From positions 124,001 to 188,000 of the forward strand of contig CACZAD010000007.1 of NCBI GenBank assembly GCA_902779055.1: a stretch of DNA of 64,000 nucleotides, written 5' to 3'. Source of the stretch: Fibrobacter succinogenes (GTDB taxonomy: Bacteria; Fibrobacterota; Fibrobacteria; Fibrobacterales; Fibrobacteraceae). A program made the position numbers and the translations under genes. Shown in pieces: positions 41,417-49,608 of this stretch (the first letter of the stretch is position 1; every line of letters starts with the position of its first letter). The notes under the pieces were generated by a model. It saw only the letters and a list, made by a program, of their open reading frames with translations. It had not been told where the DNA came from and did no database searches.

Positions 41417-41836
41417 ATGACTCACGATACGCTTTACGATCCGATCCGCAAAAAAGAAGTTCCCGCAACGCCCGAAGAACACGTTCGCCAGGCGACGGTG
41501 CGCTATCTTTTGGACGTGGTGAAGGTGCCTGCGCATCTGATTGCGGTGGAATTCCCGCTTTACCTAGTGGAACCGAAAACGGATGACCGAGCCGACATCG
41601 TGGTGCATAACTTCCGTGACGGGGCGCCTTTGAACAAACCCTGGCTCTTGGTTGAATGTAAGGCTCCTGGCGAGTACACCTGGCCCGTGCTGCAACAACA
41701 GCTGAACAAGTACCTGGCAGTACTCACTCCGAATTATGTGATGCTTGCGCTTGGGGATGCAGTGCGCTACTTTGCTCTCGATGCAAAAACAAAGCGCTTC
41801 GTGAAAATCGAAGCGCTTCCGGAGTTCGGCCAGTAA
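41417..41836 (+). CDS. Stand-alone type I restriction HsdR N-terminal-like nuclease domain
   Basis: A 139-residue protein matching the small HsdR-N (HSDR_N_2) family. PD-(D/E)xK nuclease residues are visible: Asp60 in DRADIVVHN and Glu80-x-Lys82 in LLVECKAP, with Glu45 in AVEFPLYL as a possible first acid. KKEVPATPEEHVRQ at the N-terminus and ALGDAVRYFALD near the end are typical of these short stand-alone versions. There is no motor, methylase or specificity gene nearby, so it is not a working type I system. Its role may be in housekeeping DNA metabolism. Start ATG 41417 has no clear ribosome binding site. It converges with the GGDEF genes, leaving three bases between stops. Confidence 0.82.
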   Translation: MTHDTLYDPIRKKEVPATPEEHVRQATVRYLLDVVKVPAHLIAVEFPLYLVEPKTDDRADIVVHNFRDGAPLNKPWLLVECKAPGEYTWPVLQQQLNKYLAVLTPNYVMLALGDAVRYFALDAKTKRFVKIEALPEFGQ

Positions 41837-41839
41837 AGG

Positions 41840-43249
41840 TTACCGCGCTTTCCGTTCGGGATGGCGTTTATAGAACTGTCGCTTGTCCTCGTACATGAGA
41901 ACGTCGGCTTCGTGCATGGCTTTGCGGATGTCGCCACCGTTGTCGTCGTAGTAGAATCCGAACGAAAAGCTGACGTGGTCAGGAATCTCGGACTTGTCGT
42001 GCAGCTTCTTGATTTTCTGTTCGAGGTAGTCCTTGGGCTGGTCAAGGATGATGATCAAAAATTCATCGCCACCGGCACGGTAGACTTCGCCTCCGACAAA
42101 CGTTTGCTTTAGAATCCACGAGGCATCTTTCAGCAATGTATCGCCTGCTTCATGGCCTTTGTTGTCGTTTATCGGCTTGAGACCGTTCAAGTCGGCAAAG
42201 ACGACGGCGAGCGTATTGTGCGGAACCTTGCCTTCGATAAACTCTGTCACCCTGTTGTTCATCGCATTGCGGTTCTTGACACCCGTCAAGAGGTCTATGT
42301 TACTGAGCATTTCGAGCTTGCCCAAAAGCTGGTAGTTTGCAATTTCCGAGGCTATGAAGAATGTCGAAAGCTCAAGCGTTTCCTTGATGCGTAACGTGTT
42401 CGATGTATTGAAGTTCGCAACCCATATAAAGCCCAAAAGCGTGGAGCCGTAATGCAGGGGCAACAGCACAAGGCTATTGACGCTTGCGTTTCTCAGCGAC
42501 TTGTACCATTCAGGATTCTTTTGCTTGATGAATATAAAGTCATCTTCGTTCTTGATCATCAGGCAGTTGCTTCCGGCGAGGATGTCCATCCAGGTCTTTG
42601 CGTAGTTGATGAAGTCTTCGTCCAGAATCCCGCGGATGGATTGAAGCTTTGTGCCTTCCTTGAGCGAATCGCTAAACACGGTGCAGGAGTGTTCGCTAAA
42701 GTCCGTGAGCAAGATGCAGCAGTATTCTGCTCCGCAGATTTCTCGGATGTCGTCAATGACTTCGTCCATGGTCTTGCGCATGTTCTGCGTACTGCGGAGC
42801 TTGATGCAAGTCTTGAGGATTGTAGATGAGGCCTCGGCCGAGAGATTCGATAGGCCTTCGACGCTTTCTTCAAATGTGATTTCTTGCGAATACGTGCAGT
42901 AAGCCTTTTTCGGGTCTTCGATGCTGAGCGGCATCATGATCAAGTTGATGCAGAAGTTATAGCGTTCGGGGCGGATGTAGGCGTGTACGGGCTTTTTCTT
43001 GATGGCGCATTCGTAGCAGAAATTCTCGAAATTCAGTTCCTTTTTCATGTAGCGTTCGTAGCTACTGCCCGGTACGAACTTTTCCTTGAAGATGACATTC
43101 CCGTCGCTATCCATTTTTTCCATAGCGTGGATATACGGGGCGTTTCCGGCCTCGATGCGAATCGTGCCTATTTTGTCATCGTCACGTTTTTCAACGGACA
43201 AGATGCTAGTCATCGTATGAAATTTGTCTACAATACTCTGCAAATCCAT
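41840..43249 (-). CDS. GAF-like plus GGDEF diguanylate cyclase, copy 1
   Basis: A 469-residue cytosolic protein. Residues ~1-130 form an unrecognised N-terminal domain (MDLQSIVDKFHTMTSILSVEK) shared with the neighbour. Residues ~150-300 look like a GAF domain (DDIREICGAEYCCILLTDF, GFIWVANFNTSNTLRIKETL). The GGDEF domain covers ~310-455, with AVVFADLNGLKPINDNKGHEAGD and the intact active-site GGDEF at 393-397. No RxxD inhibitory site lies five residues before it. It should make cyclic di-GMP; the sensed signal is unknown. It lies three bases downstream of its paralogue and is probably coexpressed. The stop is next to the HsdR-N stop, with no terminator between. Confidence 0.9.
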   Translation of the reverse strand: MDLQSIVDKFHTMTSILSVEKRDDDKIGTIRIEAGNAPYIHAMEKMDSDGNVIFKEKFVPGSSYERYMKKELNFENFCYECAIKKKPVHAYIRPERYNFCINLIMMPLSIEDPKKAYCTYSQEITFEESVEGLSNLSAEASSTILKTCIKLRSTQNMRKTMDEVIDDIREICGAEYCCILLTDFSEHSCTVFSDSLKEGTKLQSIRGILDEDFINYAKTWMDILAGSNCLMIKNEDDFIFIKQKNPEWYKSLRNASVNSLVLLPLHYGSTLLGFIWVANFNTSNTLRIKETLELSTFFIASEIANYQLLGKLEMLSNIDLLTGVKNRNAMNNRVTEFIEGKVPHNTLAVVFADLNGLKPINDNKGHEAGDTLLKDASWILKQTFVGGEVYRAGGDEFLIIILDQPKDYLEQKIKKLHDKSEIPDHVSFSFGFYYDDNGGDIRKAMHEADVLMYEDKRQFYKRHPERKAR

Positions 43250-43252
43250 AAT

Positions 43253-44668
43253 CTAACGATTCCTACATTCAGGGTGCATTTCGTAATAATGTTTCTTGTC
43301 TTCGTACATCAGGGCGTCCGCTTCGCGCATCGCAGTCCGAATGTCCAGATGCTTTTCGTCATAGTAAAAACCAATGGCAAAACTGATTTGTTCTGGACCT
43401 TCCGATTTCTTTCGTAGCTTCTCGATTTGCGATTCCAGAAGTTCCTTGGACTTGTTCATGGCGATAATCACGAACTCGTCGCCGCCGGCCCTGTAAATTT
43501 CGCTTCCGCCAAAGCAGGATTTCAAGGCATCCGCCGCATTTTTCAAGAAACTGTCCCCTGCGTTATGACCGTTCTCGTCATTGACGCTTTTGAGTCCGTT
43601 CAAGTCTGCAAATATGATTCCGTACGAATCCGGCATCCGTTCGCGTCCGCTCACGATTTTCAGGACGCGGTTGTTCATCGCGTTACGGTTGTTGACTCCG
43701 GTCAAGAGATCCGTTGTGCTCAACATTTCGAGCTTTTGCAGCAACTGGTAATTTGCAATTTCGGAGGCGATAAAGAATGTGGCCAGCTCAAGGGTTTCCT
43801 TGATGTGTTCTGCATCCTTGGTGTCAAAGTTCGTGGCCCAGATAAAGCCGATGTTGTCTTCGTTATAGCGTAACGGGAACAGGACGAGGCTGTGGATGTC
43901 GGCTTTCTGCATGGAGGCGTACCACGGCGGATTATGAACCTTGATCTCGTTCATATCGTTTTCGTCCTTGATGATCAGGCAGTTGCTTCCGTTGATGGTG
44001 TCAAGCCAGGTTTTTACGAGGTCCATAAACTTGTCGTCCATATAGTCGAGCAATGTGTGTCTGCCGATTTCCGGAGCGGCGTTTTCGCTCATAAGGGAAC
44101 ACGTGTTGGCCTTGAAGTCCGTTTGCATAATGCAGCAGTAGTTGGCGCGGCAGATGATGCGGATGTCGGCAATGATTTCGTCCATCGTCTTGAGGAAGTT
44201 TTTGGTGCTGCTAAGCTTGATGCAGGTCTTGAGAACGTTCGAAATTGTTGTTGCCGAAAGGTTTGTCAGCTGTTCCAGATTAGCTTCGGTAGACAGTTCC
44301 TGCGTGTAGGTGCAGTAGAACTTGTCCGGGTCTTCAAAGTCAAGCGGCAAACTGAAAATGTTGAACCAGATGTTGAACCTGTCGGGATGGATGTAGGCGT
44401 GCATCGGCTTTTTCAGCACGGCGCTGCTGTAGATGAAATGCTCGAAGTTCAGGTCTTTGGGAAGGTAACGAGTGTATTCCTGACCGGGAACAAAACTTCT
44501 ATCGTACGGCATATTGATGGGAGTGTCGTTGTTGGACTTAAAAGAGTCTATGTAAGCCTTGTTTCCGACTTCGATGCGCATCTTGCCATATGTTCCGTCA
44601 GGCTTTTTTTCGACGGACATAATGCAGGTCATCGAATCAAACTGATCTACATATTCTTGCAAATCCAT
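43253..44668 (-). CDS. GAF-like plus GGDEF diguanylate cyclase, copy 2
   Basis: A 471-residue paralogue of the next gene, with the same three-part layout: MDLQEYVDQFDSMTCIMSVEK N-domain, GAF-like centre (IADIRIICRANYCCIMQTDF, GFIWATNFDTKDAEHIKETL) and GGDEF domain with GIIFADLNGLKSVNDENGHNAGD and active-site GGDEF at 395-399. The inhibitory RxxD is missing here too. The pair clearly arose by tandem duplication; conservation is highest in the GGDEF part and lower in the N-domain, suggesting different inputs. GAAGGAGCTAGT precedes the ATG. It is the first gene of the two-gene operon. Confidence 0.9.
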   Translation of the reverse strand: MDLQEYVDQFDSMTCIMSVEKKPDGTYGKMRIEVGNKAYIDSFKSNNDTPINMPYDRSFVPGQEYTRYLPKDLNFEHFIYSSAVLKKPMHAYIHPDRFNIWFNIFSLPLDFEDPDKFYCTYTQELSTEANLEQLTNLSATTISNVLKTCIKLSSTKNFLKTMDEIIADIRIICRANYCCIMQTDFKANTCSLMSENAAPEIGRHTLLDYMDDKFMDLVKTWLDTINGSNCLIIKDENDMNEIKVHNPPWYASMQKADIHSLVLFPLRYNEDNIGFIWATNFDTKDAEHIKETLELATFFIASEIANYQLLQKLEMLSTTDLLTGVNNRNAMNNRVLKIVSGRERMPDSYGIIFADLNGLKSVNDENGHNAGDSFLKNAADALKSCFGGSEIYRAGGDEFVIIAMNKSKELLESQIEKLRKKSEGPEQISFAIGFYYDEKHLDIRTAMREADALMYEDKKHYYEMHPECRNR

Positions 44669-44807
44669 ACTAGCTCCTTCTTAGGCCGAAACATCGATTT
44701 TATCAATGTCTTCTGTAGTAAAGATAACTCGAAATACAGAAAATAGCACATTTATGGCGAGCCATTTCCCATAATTATGGTCTAATATGGAGGATAAATC
44801 TCACTTT

Positions 44808-46112
44808 TTAGGCGGATTTTACGATGGATTCGACGTTTCCGTCCTTGAATCGAGTGGTGATCGTGTCGCCTGGCTTTAACTGGGCCTTGCTGCGGATGAA
44901 CTTTCCGTTTTCGTCTAGCGTGAGCGAGTAGCCCTTGGCTAGCGTTGTTTGCGGGTCGGCATTCTTGACCTTTTCGTTCACGAGTTCGAACTCGGATTTG
45001 GCGAGGTCTAGAATCTTGCGGGAACCCTGCTTTAAGCCTTCGCGGTTGCGGTCGAGACGTTCGTGTTCCGATTTGAGATAGTAAGCGGTGTCCTTTTTGA
45101 TGGAGGCGGCCATCAGCACGTGCTTTGATTTCTCGTTCTGGATGAGCCCGAAAACTTTTTGCTGGAGCTGGTTCCCCATCGTGCCGAGCTGCTTGTTGCT
45201 ATCGGTGAGTAGGTCGCGGGCGCCATCGGCGATGCTTGACATTGCTTCTGTCATACGGTTCCAGCTGTCTGTCACGCGTTCCACGAGACGCTTCGCGCAG
45301 TCTGTTGGCGTGATGCACGAGAGGTAAGCGACTTCGTCCAAAAGGCAGCGGTCGATTTCGTGGCCGATTCCCGTAAAGACGGGGGTGGGGTAGTTGGCGA
45401 CCGCGCGGCAAAGCGCTTCGCTATCAAAAAAGTTCAAGTCAGTCTTGGCACCGCCACCACGCACGATGCAGACAACATCTAAATTGGGATCGCCTTGGAG
45501 CTGTTCCAGAGCGGCGATGATGCTCCCTTCGGTTTCGTTTCCTTGCATCCGCGCGTAGACGGTTGTGACTTCGAATGCAAACGGCGAGGCTTCAAGTCGC
45601 GTGGTGAAGTCCTTGTACGCGGCGGTGTTTTCGCCGGTGATGAGCCCCACGCGGAGTGGCACGTCGGCAAGTTCGAGTTGCTTGTTCTTTTCGAGCAGGC
45701 CTTCCATTGCAAGGCGTTTCAAGATGGCGCTTTTGGTGAGTGCAAGTTCGCCAATCGTATAAACCGGGTCGATGTCCAGAATTTGCGCCTGCAACTTTCC
45801 GTACGGGATGTACAGTTCGGCACGCACGAGAAAATTGACTTTCAAGTCGTGCTTGAGCGTAAACGGTTGCGAAAGGCTAGAAATCTTGGCAAGAATCGCA
45901 TCGTATTTGGCTGTGTAGCAGTAAAGGGCGAGGGTCGCCTTGGGCTTCACGTCGCCATCGGCAAAGTCCGCAATGCTCAGGTAAACGCCCGACGGCTTTT
46001 CCGCAATTTGCGAAATGACCCCATGCACCCAAACCGCAGGCGTAGCCTCTACGGTGTTCTTGAGTGAACGCATGTACTGTGTGACCGAAAATGTACGAAC
46101 TTCTTGATCCAT
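44808..46112 (-). CDS. xseA: Exodeoxyribonuclease VII large subunit
   Basis: XseA degrades single-stranded DNA together with XseB. The 434-residue protein has the N-terminal OB domain (VWVHGVISQIAEKPSGVYL), then the catalytic part with GLITGENTAAYKDFTTRLE, IVRGGGAKTDLNFFDSE and the metal-binding TGIGHEIDRCLLDEVAYLSC. A long coiled coil fills ~290-400, and DPQTTLAKGYSLTLDENGK closes the protein. All family motifs are present. xseB is not adjacent; it would usually follow. The gene is alone between the GGDEF pair and a repeat-rich gap. Confidence 0.94.
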   Translation of the reverse strand: MDQEVRTFSVTQYMRSLKNTVEATPAVWVHGVISQIAEKPSGVYLSIADFADGDVKPKATLALYCYTAKYDAILAKISSLSQPFTLKHDLKVNFLVRAELYIPYGKLQAQILDIDPVYTIGELALTKSAILKRLAMEGLLEKNKQLELADVPLRVGLITGENTAAYKDFTTRLEASPFAFEVTTVYARMQGNETEGSIIAALEQLQGDPNLDVVCIVRGGGAKTDLNFFDSEALCRAVANYPTPVFTGIGHEIDRCLLDEVAYLSCITPTDCAKRLVERVTDSWNRMTEAMSSIADGARDLLTDSNKQLGTMGNQLQQKVFGLIQNEKSKHVLMAASIKKDTAYYLKSEHERLDRNREGLKQGSRKILDLAKSEFELVNEKVKNADPQTTLAKGYSLTLDENGKFIRSKAQLKPGDTITTRFKDGNVESIVKSA

Positions 46113-46123
46113 GTTTTATTGAT

Positions 46124-46175
46124 GTCATCCCGGCCAGAGCCTGCCCCGGACAAGTTCCGGGGTGCCGGGATCACC
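46124..46175. repeat. Dispersed GTCATCCCGG palindrome, nested hairpin
   Basis: The outer arms ATCCCGGC 46127-46134 and GCCGGGAT 46164-46171 enclose an inner CCCCGGA/TCCGGGG stem at 46144-46162. The element begins GTCATCC and ends TCACC. It is a close match to 23326-23377. Confidence 0.85.
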
Positions 46176-46197
46176 TTTTGCATTGTCATTCCCGCTT

Positions 46198-46226
46198 GTC
46201 ACCCCGGCCTCTGTGCCGGGGTCACC
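46198..46226. repeat. Dispersed GTCACCCCGG palindrome, short form
   Basis: GTCACCCCGGC and GCCGGGGTCACC pair around CTCTGT. A partial copy (GTCATTCCCGC) lies immediately before, at 46185-46195. Confidence 0.75.
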
Positions 46227-46275
46227 TTTGACGTTAATTATAATAATAATTAAATTGGTATAAAAAGGACTCGCC

Positions 46276-46476
46276 GTGTCGAAAGTAGTTTCTGCAATGG
46301 ATATGCGTCAGAATTTTGGGACGCTCTTGAACCAGGTCGCCATCAAGGACGAAGAAATCGTTATTGAACGCGCTGGCAAGCCTTTGGCACGCCTCGTGAG
46401 TATGAATTCCGCCACAAGCGGCAAGCTCGACTTCCGCGACATTGGCAAACTCCCCAACGACATCTGGGTGGAATAG
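46276..46476 (+). CDS. Solitary Phd/YefM-type antitoxin
   Basis: A 66-residue protein with the Phd/YefM fold pattern: VVSAMDMRQNFGTLLNQVAI for the first strand and helix, EEIVIERAGKPLARLVSM for the DNA-binding and dimer sheet, then a short C-terminal toxin-binding-like tail (LDFRDIGKLPNDIWVE). It starts at GTG 46276 after AAGGAC. No toxin gene follows: downstream is a palindrome, then the FGE-like gene. Nor is one upstream. It may be an orphan antitoxin that lost its toxin, or a stand-alone repressor. It is flanked on both sides by dispersed palindromes. Confidence 0.85.
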   Translation: MSKVVSAMDMRQNFGTLLNQVAIKDEEIVIERAGKPLARLVSMNSATSGKLDFRDIGKLPNDIWVE

Positions 46477-46513
46477 GTTCCCGCCAGAGGCTTTGTCATC
46501 CTGCCTTTTTATC

Positions 46514-46546
46514 ATTCCGGCCTTCGAGCCGGAATCTCCTTTTTTA
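46514..46546 (+). terminator. Palindrome acting as terminator after the antitoxin gene
   Basis: ATTCCGGC 46514-46521 and GCCGGAAT 46528-46535 pair around CTTCGA, with a T-run 46540-46546. The ATTCCGGC and GCCGGAATCTCC ends place it in the dispersed palindrome family. Confidence 0.7.
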
Positions 46547-46595
46547 TGAGAATGTCAACTGTTTCTTGTTAAAGGTGTTTAGTATATTCTGTTAT

Positions 46596-48065
46596 ATGAA
46601 AAAGGTTTTGCTTTCAATCATCGTATTAGTTGCGTTTGCGAATGCGCAGTTCTTTTACGACAAACATGGCGAAAGTCGCGGGGCGTATAAAGATAGCTTG
46701 GCGTATTCTAAGCTTGTTGAGTTCTCGCAAAGATACCGTGGCCCGATTTTGGTGAAAAAGCCTGTTGAAGGAATCAAGCCTAGAAAAAATTTGGAAAAGA
46801 TTCTGGAGAGCAAAATACAGCGACGTGTTGATGTGAGTCGCGATTCCTTGCGCAAGGAAGTTTGGCTCGAAGTGGAAAAAAACGAGATTGTTCAACTTTG
46901 CGTTGATGGTTTTGTAATCGCTTGGGAAACTTCCTTAAGTTCTCAAATATTGAACGATTCGTGTTTGGTATTTCAAGTGCCAACGCTTATCGGTGTTGTA
47001 TCTATTAATGTTTATTTATCAAATTCAAATTCTGCGCATAAAATAAATTTAGCAGTTGGCATGAAATATTTAAATTTCAAGAATGAAGAAATTGTTTTAG
47101 GATATAATAAGTATGACGAAAAAAGATTTAAGCCTGAAGATCAATGCGTAACAGAATGGGGGACAATAGATTGTAGTCCAGAAAATAGCTATCCCGAAAC
47201 TCTTGTATCAGTTACGGGCGATTACCTAGTTGACAAATATCCCGTAACAAATTGTGATTTTACTCAAATTATGTGGGATAGCATTCCCCAAAAGGCAATT
47301 TTTGAAAACGAATCAATCAAATCAATTCAAGAAGATTGGATTTCAAGGAAAAGAGCGTATAAACGCAATGGGATATGCGATGCATATGATTCGGCAGCAA
47401 GTATGGTTACCCTATATCAAGCCATAAAATACGCAAACGCACGCAGCATACGCGAAGGGCTAAGACCATACTACATTTTAACACCATCAGATGCAGATAA
47501 CGAAGAAATTTTGTCAAACGGTTACATCATAGATAATCTCGATTTTACCGAGCATGAAAATGAAAACGTTCAAGTTACAGAAGACAGCACCTCTGATGGA
47601 TATAAATTACCCAATTTGGACGAATGGATGATATTCGCACGAGGAGGAGACAAAAAAAAGAAAGCTCCTTGGGGAGACTCTTCAGTTACATTCGAGGATG
47701 TTTCAAAATATGCAAAATTCAATACTAAAATTCCCCAAAACGAAAAAGAATGGACTTATTCGGGAATAGTCGGTCAATTGTTACCAAACGGATATGGTTT
47801 GTACGATATATTTGGCCTTGTTGAAGAAAAAGTCCTTCTAAAACGCCCTTTGTATGGTAATTTGGGTAATCCATCTTGTTTAAAAGGCGGTTATCGAGTA
47901 TCCACAACAAAAGAAGGATTCTTCGAGACAAGCTATCCTTATTGGAAATGGATTAACTATGGTTATTTTCAATTTGGCGCTCCAGGAATATTTTCCGGCT
48001 TCCGCCTAATTCGCGACATCGGCAATGATGCCAAATGGAGCGATGTTAAGTCCGAAAAAGAATAA
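46596..48065 (+). CDS. Secreted FGE/SUMF1-like protein of AT-rich composition
   Basis: About 489 residues from ATG 46596, which gives a clean signal peptide (MKKVLLSIIVLVAFANAQ); a TTG ten codons earlier is unlikely. The first ~170 mature residues are unassigned. From ~200 the order YLVDKYPVTNCDFTQIMW, GYKLPNLDEWMIFARGG, NGYGLYDIFGLVEEKV, CLKGGYRVST and FSGFRLIRDI follows the formylglycine-generating enzyme fold. The usual W-E-W element is changed to VEEKV and the active-site Cys pair is missing, so enzyme activity is doubtful. From ~46980 on, codons are strongly A/T-ending compared with neighbours, which suggests transfer or relaxed constraint. TATATT 46583-46588 lies very near the ATG. A terminator follows. 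Confidence 0.78.
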   Translation: MKKVLLSIIVLVAFANAQFFYDKHGESRGAYKDSLAYSKLVEFSQRYRGPILVKKPVEGIKPRKNLEKILESKIQRRVDVSRDSLRKEVWLEVEKNEIVQLCVDGFVIAWETSLSSQILNDSCLVFQVPTLIGVVSINVYLSNSNSAHKINLAVGMKYLNFKNEEIVLGYNKYDEKRFKPEDQCVTEWGTIDCSPENSYPETLVSVTGDYLVDKYPVTNCDFTQIMWDSIPQKAIFENESIKSIQEDWISRKRAYKRNGICDAYDSAASMVTLYQAIKYANARSIREGLRPYYILTPSDADNEEILSNGYIIDNLDFTEHENENVQVTEDSTSDGYKLPNLDEWMIFARGGDKKKKAPWGDSSVTFEDVSKYAKFNTKIPQNEKEWTYSGIVGQLLPNGYGLYDIFGLVEEKVLLKRPLYGNLGNPSCLKGGYRVSTTKEGFFETSYPYWKWINYGYFQFGAPGIFSGFRLIRDIGNDAKWSDVKSEKE

Positions 48066-48079
48066 CTTATAAACGAAAA

Positions 48080-48115
48080 AAAACGCCCCCGACCAAATCG
48101 GGGGCAAAAATTTTT
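48080..48115. terminator. Bidirectional terminator between the FGE-like gene and the nuo operon
   Basis: GCCCCCGA 48085-48092 pairs with TCGGGGGC 48098-48105. An A-run lies before it and AAAAATTTTT after it, so both convergent transcripts can end here. Confidence 0.85.
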
Positions 48116-48154
48116 GTCATTCTCCGTTAGGAGAATCCATATTCCTCAGCTTGC

Positions 48155-49597
48155 TTAGTGCGTAAAACCGGCGAAGATGTTGTCGCTCAAGAACGGCAAG
48201 AATCCAAGCACCACGACCGAGCAGCTCAGCAGAATGATCACATTGCGTTGGCGCTTTGTGAGGCGGAGCGGGTTTAGGTGGTTGTCCGGTTCGTCTACCC
48301 AGGCGCTCTTGATGAGCTGCAAGTAGTAGAACAACGCAATCACGTTGTTCAAGACGGCGAATGCCACGAGCGCATAGTGTCCCGTAGAGGCGCCGCTGAA
48401 GAACAAGTGGAACTTTCCGAAGAAACCGGCAAGAGGCGGGATGCCTGCCAAGCTGAACATCGAAATCGCAAGAGCGATGCCGAGGCTCGGGTTCTGCTTA
48501 GAAAGTCCGCGGAGCGAGTTGAACGTTTCTTCGCGGTGGTGCCCGATGATGCCGAACACGAAGAATGCGAGGTAGTTCGAAACGGCGTAGACGAAGAGGT
48601 AATAGATGATTGCCGTCTTTGCCATTGTAGCAGGGCCGAGCAATGCCACCATGATGTAACCGGCTTGGGCGATGGAGCTGTAAGCCATGAATCGGCGGAG
48701 GCGGCTCTGCTTGAGTGCACCGAGGTTTCCGACAAAGAGCGTGACGCCTGCCAAAAGGGCGATAAGCGGTGCAATCTGTTCCTGAATCGGGGCGAGCGGA
48801 CCGTAAACGAGTACAACGAGGAATGCGATTGCTGTAGCCTTCGAAGTCACGGAAAGCACTGCGGTTACCGGCGTCGGGGCGCCTTCGTAAACGTCCGGAG
48901 CCCAGGTGTAGAACGGGAACAGCGTGAGCTTGAATCCAATGCCGCAGAACAGGAACAGCACGGAAACCCACAGGAGCGGATTTGTACTGGCAGCTACGGC
49001 GCTATAGATTTCGTTGAAGTGGAGACTTCCGGCGAAACCATAGAGGTAGCTGAAGCCGAACAGTTCAAATGCCGTAGCGACAGAACCCATCAAAATGTAT
49101 TTGGTGGCTGCTTCGGAACCGAATTGGTCGCGCTTGTTCCAGGCGGCGAGTGCATACATCGGAATGGTGGCGATTTCGAGACCTAGGAAGAACGTGAGTA
49201 AGTCACAGGCACTGACGACCGTGAATCCACCGAACGTTGCAAATGCAATCGCTCCGATGAATTCTGCAATCTGGTGCATCTGCGGCTTGTTGTCGCCACC
49301 GTGTTCAAAGTAGTCCTTCGAGAGCCACATGCCAAGCAATGCGCTCACCATAAGCACTTCGCGCATGAGAACGCCAAAGTCATCGACCTTCCAGTTGCAG
49401 ATAAAGAACTTTCCGTTGCCGCTAGCAAGCGGGATGAAGTTCAGCAAAATGAAGATGACGACAAAGCCGATGTTTGCCATTCTCCATGGCAGTTTAGATT
49501 TCTCGTCGCAAAAGAGCCTGCTCCCGATCACGATGAACGGGAACAGCAGCAAGAGCAAGTCGGGAAGAATGAAATTAGGAAAAACGATATTTGCCAT
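48155..49597 (-). CDS. nuoN: NADH-quinone oxidoreductase-type complex I subunit N
   Basis: A 480-residue antiporter-like membrane subunit with about 14 helices, one of the three proton-pumping channels of complex I. Conserved elements include FFLGLEIATIPMYALAAWNK (Glu of helix 5 region), LTLFPFYTWAPDVYEGAPTP (Lys/His-bearing helices), FVGNLGALKQSRLRRFMAYS and SIAQAGYIMVALLG. It is the last gene of the operon, 11 bases after nuoM, and the bidirectional terminator lies 40 bases on. Length is typical. Confidence 0.95.
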   Translation of the reverse strand: MANIVFPNFILPDLLLLLFPFIVIGSRLFCDEKSKLPWRMANIGFVVIFILLNFIPLASGNGKFFICNWKVDDFGVLMREVLMVSALLGMWLSKDYFEHGGDNKPQMHQIAEFIGAIAFATFGGFTVVSACDLLTFFLGLEIATIPMYALAAWNKRDQFGSEAATKYILMGSVATAFELFGFSYLYGFAGSLHFNEIYSAVAASTNPLLWVSVLFLFCGIGFKLTLFPFYTWAPDVYEGAPTPVTAVLSVTSKATAIAFLVVLVYGPLAPIQEQIAPLIALLAGVTLFVGNLGALKQSRLRRFMAYSSIAQAGYIMVALLGPATMAKTAIIYYLFVYAVSNYLAFFVFGIIGHHREETFNSLRGLSKQNPSLGIALAISMFSLAGIPPLAGFFGKFHLFFSGASTGHYALVAFAVLNNVIALFYYLQLIKSAWVDEPDNHLNPLRLTKRQRNVIILLSCSVVVLGFLPFLSDNIFAGFTH

Positions 49598-49608
49598 AAG
49601 TTAACCTA

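Noticed and set aside
41417..41836. Type I restriction-modification system
   Set aside because: Only a short HsdR-N-like protein is present; motor, methylase and specificity subunits are missing.
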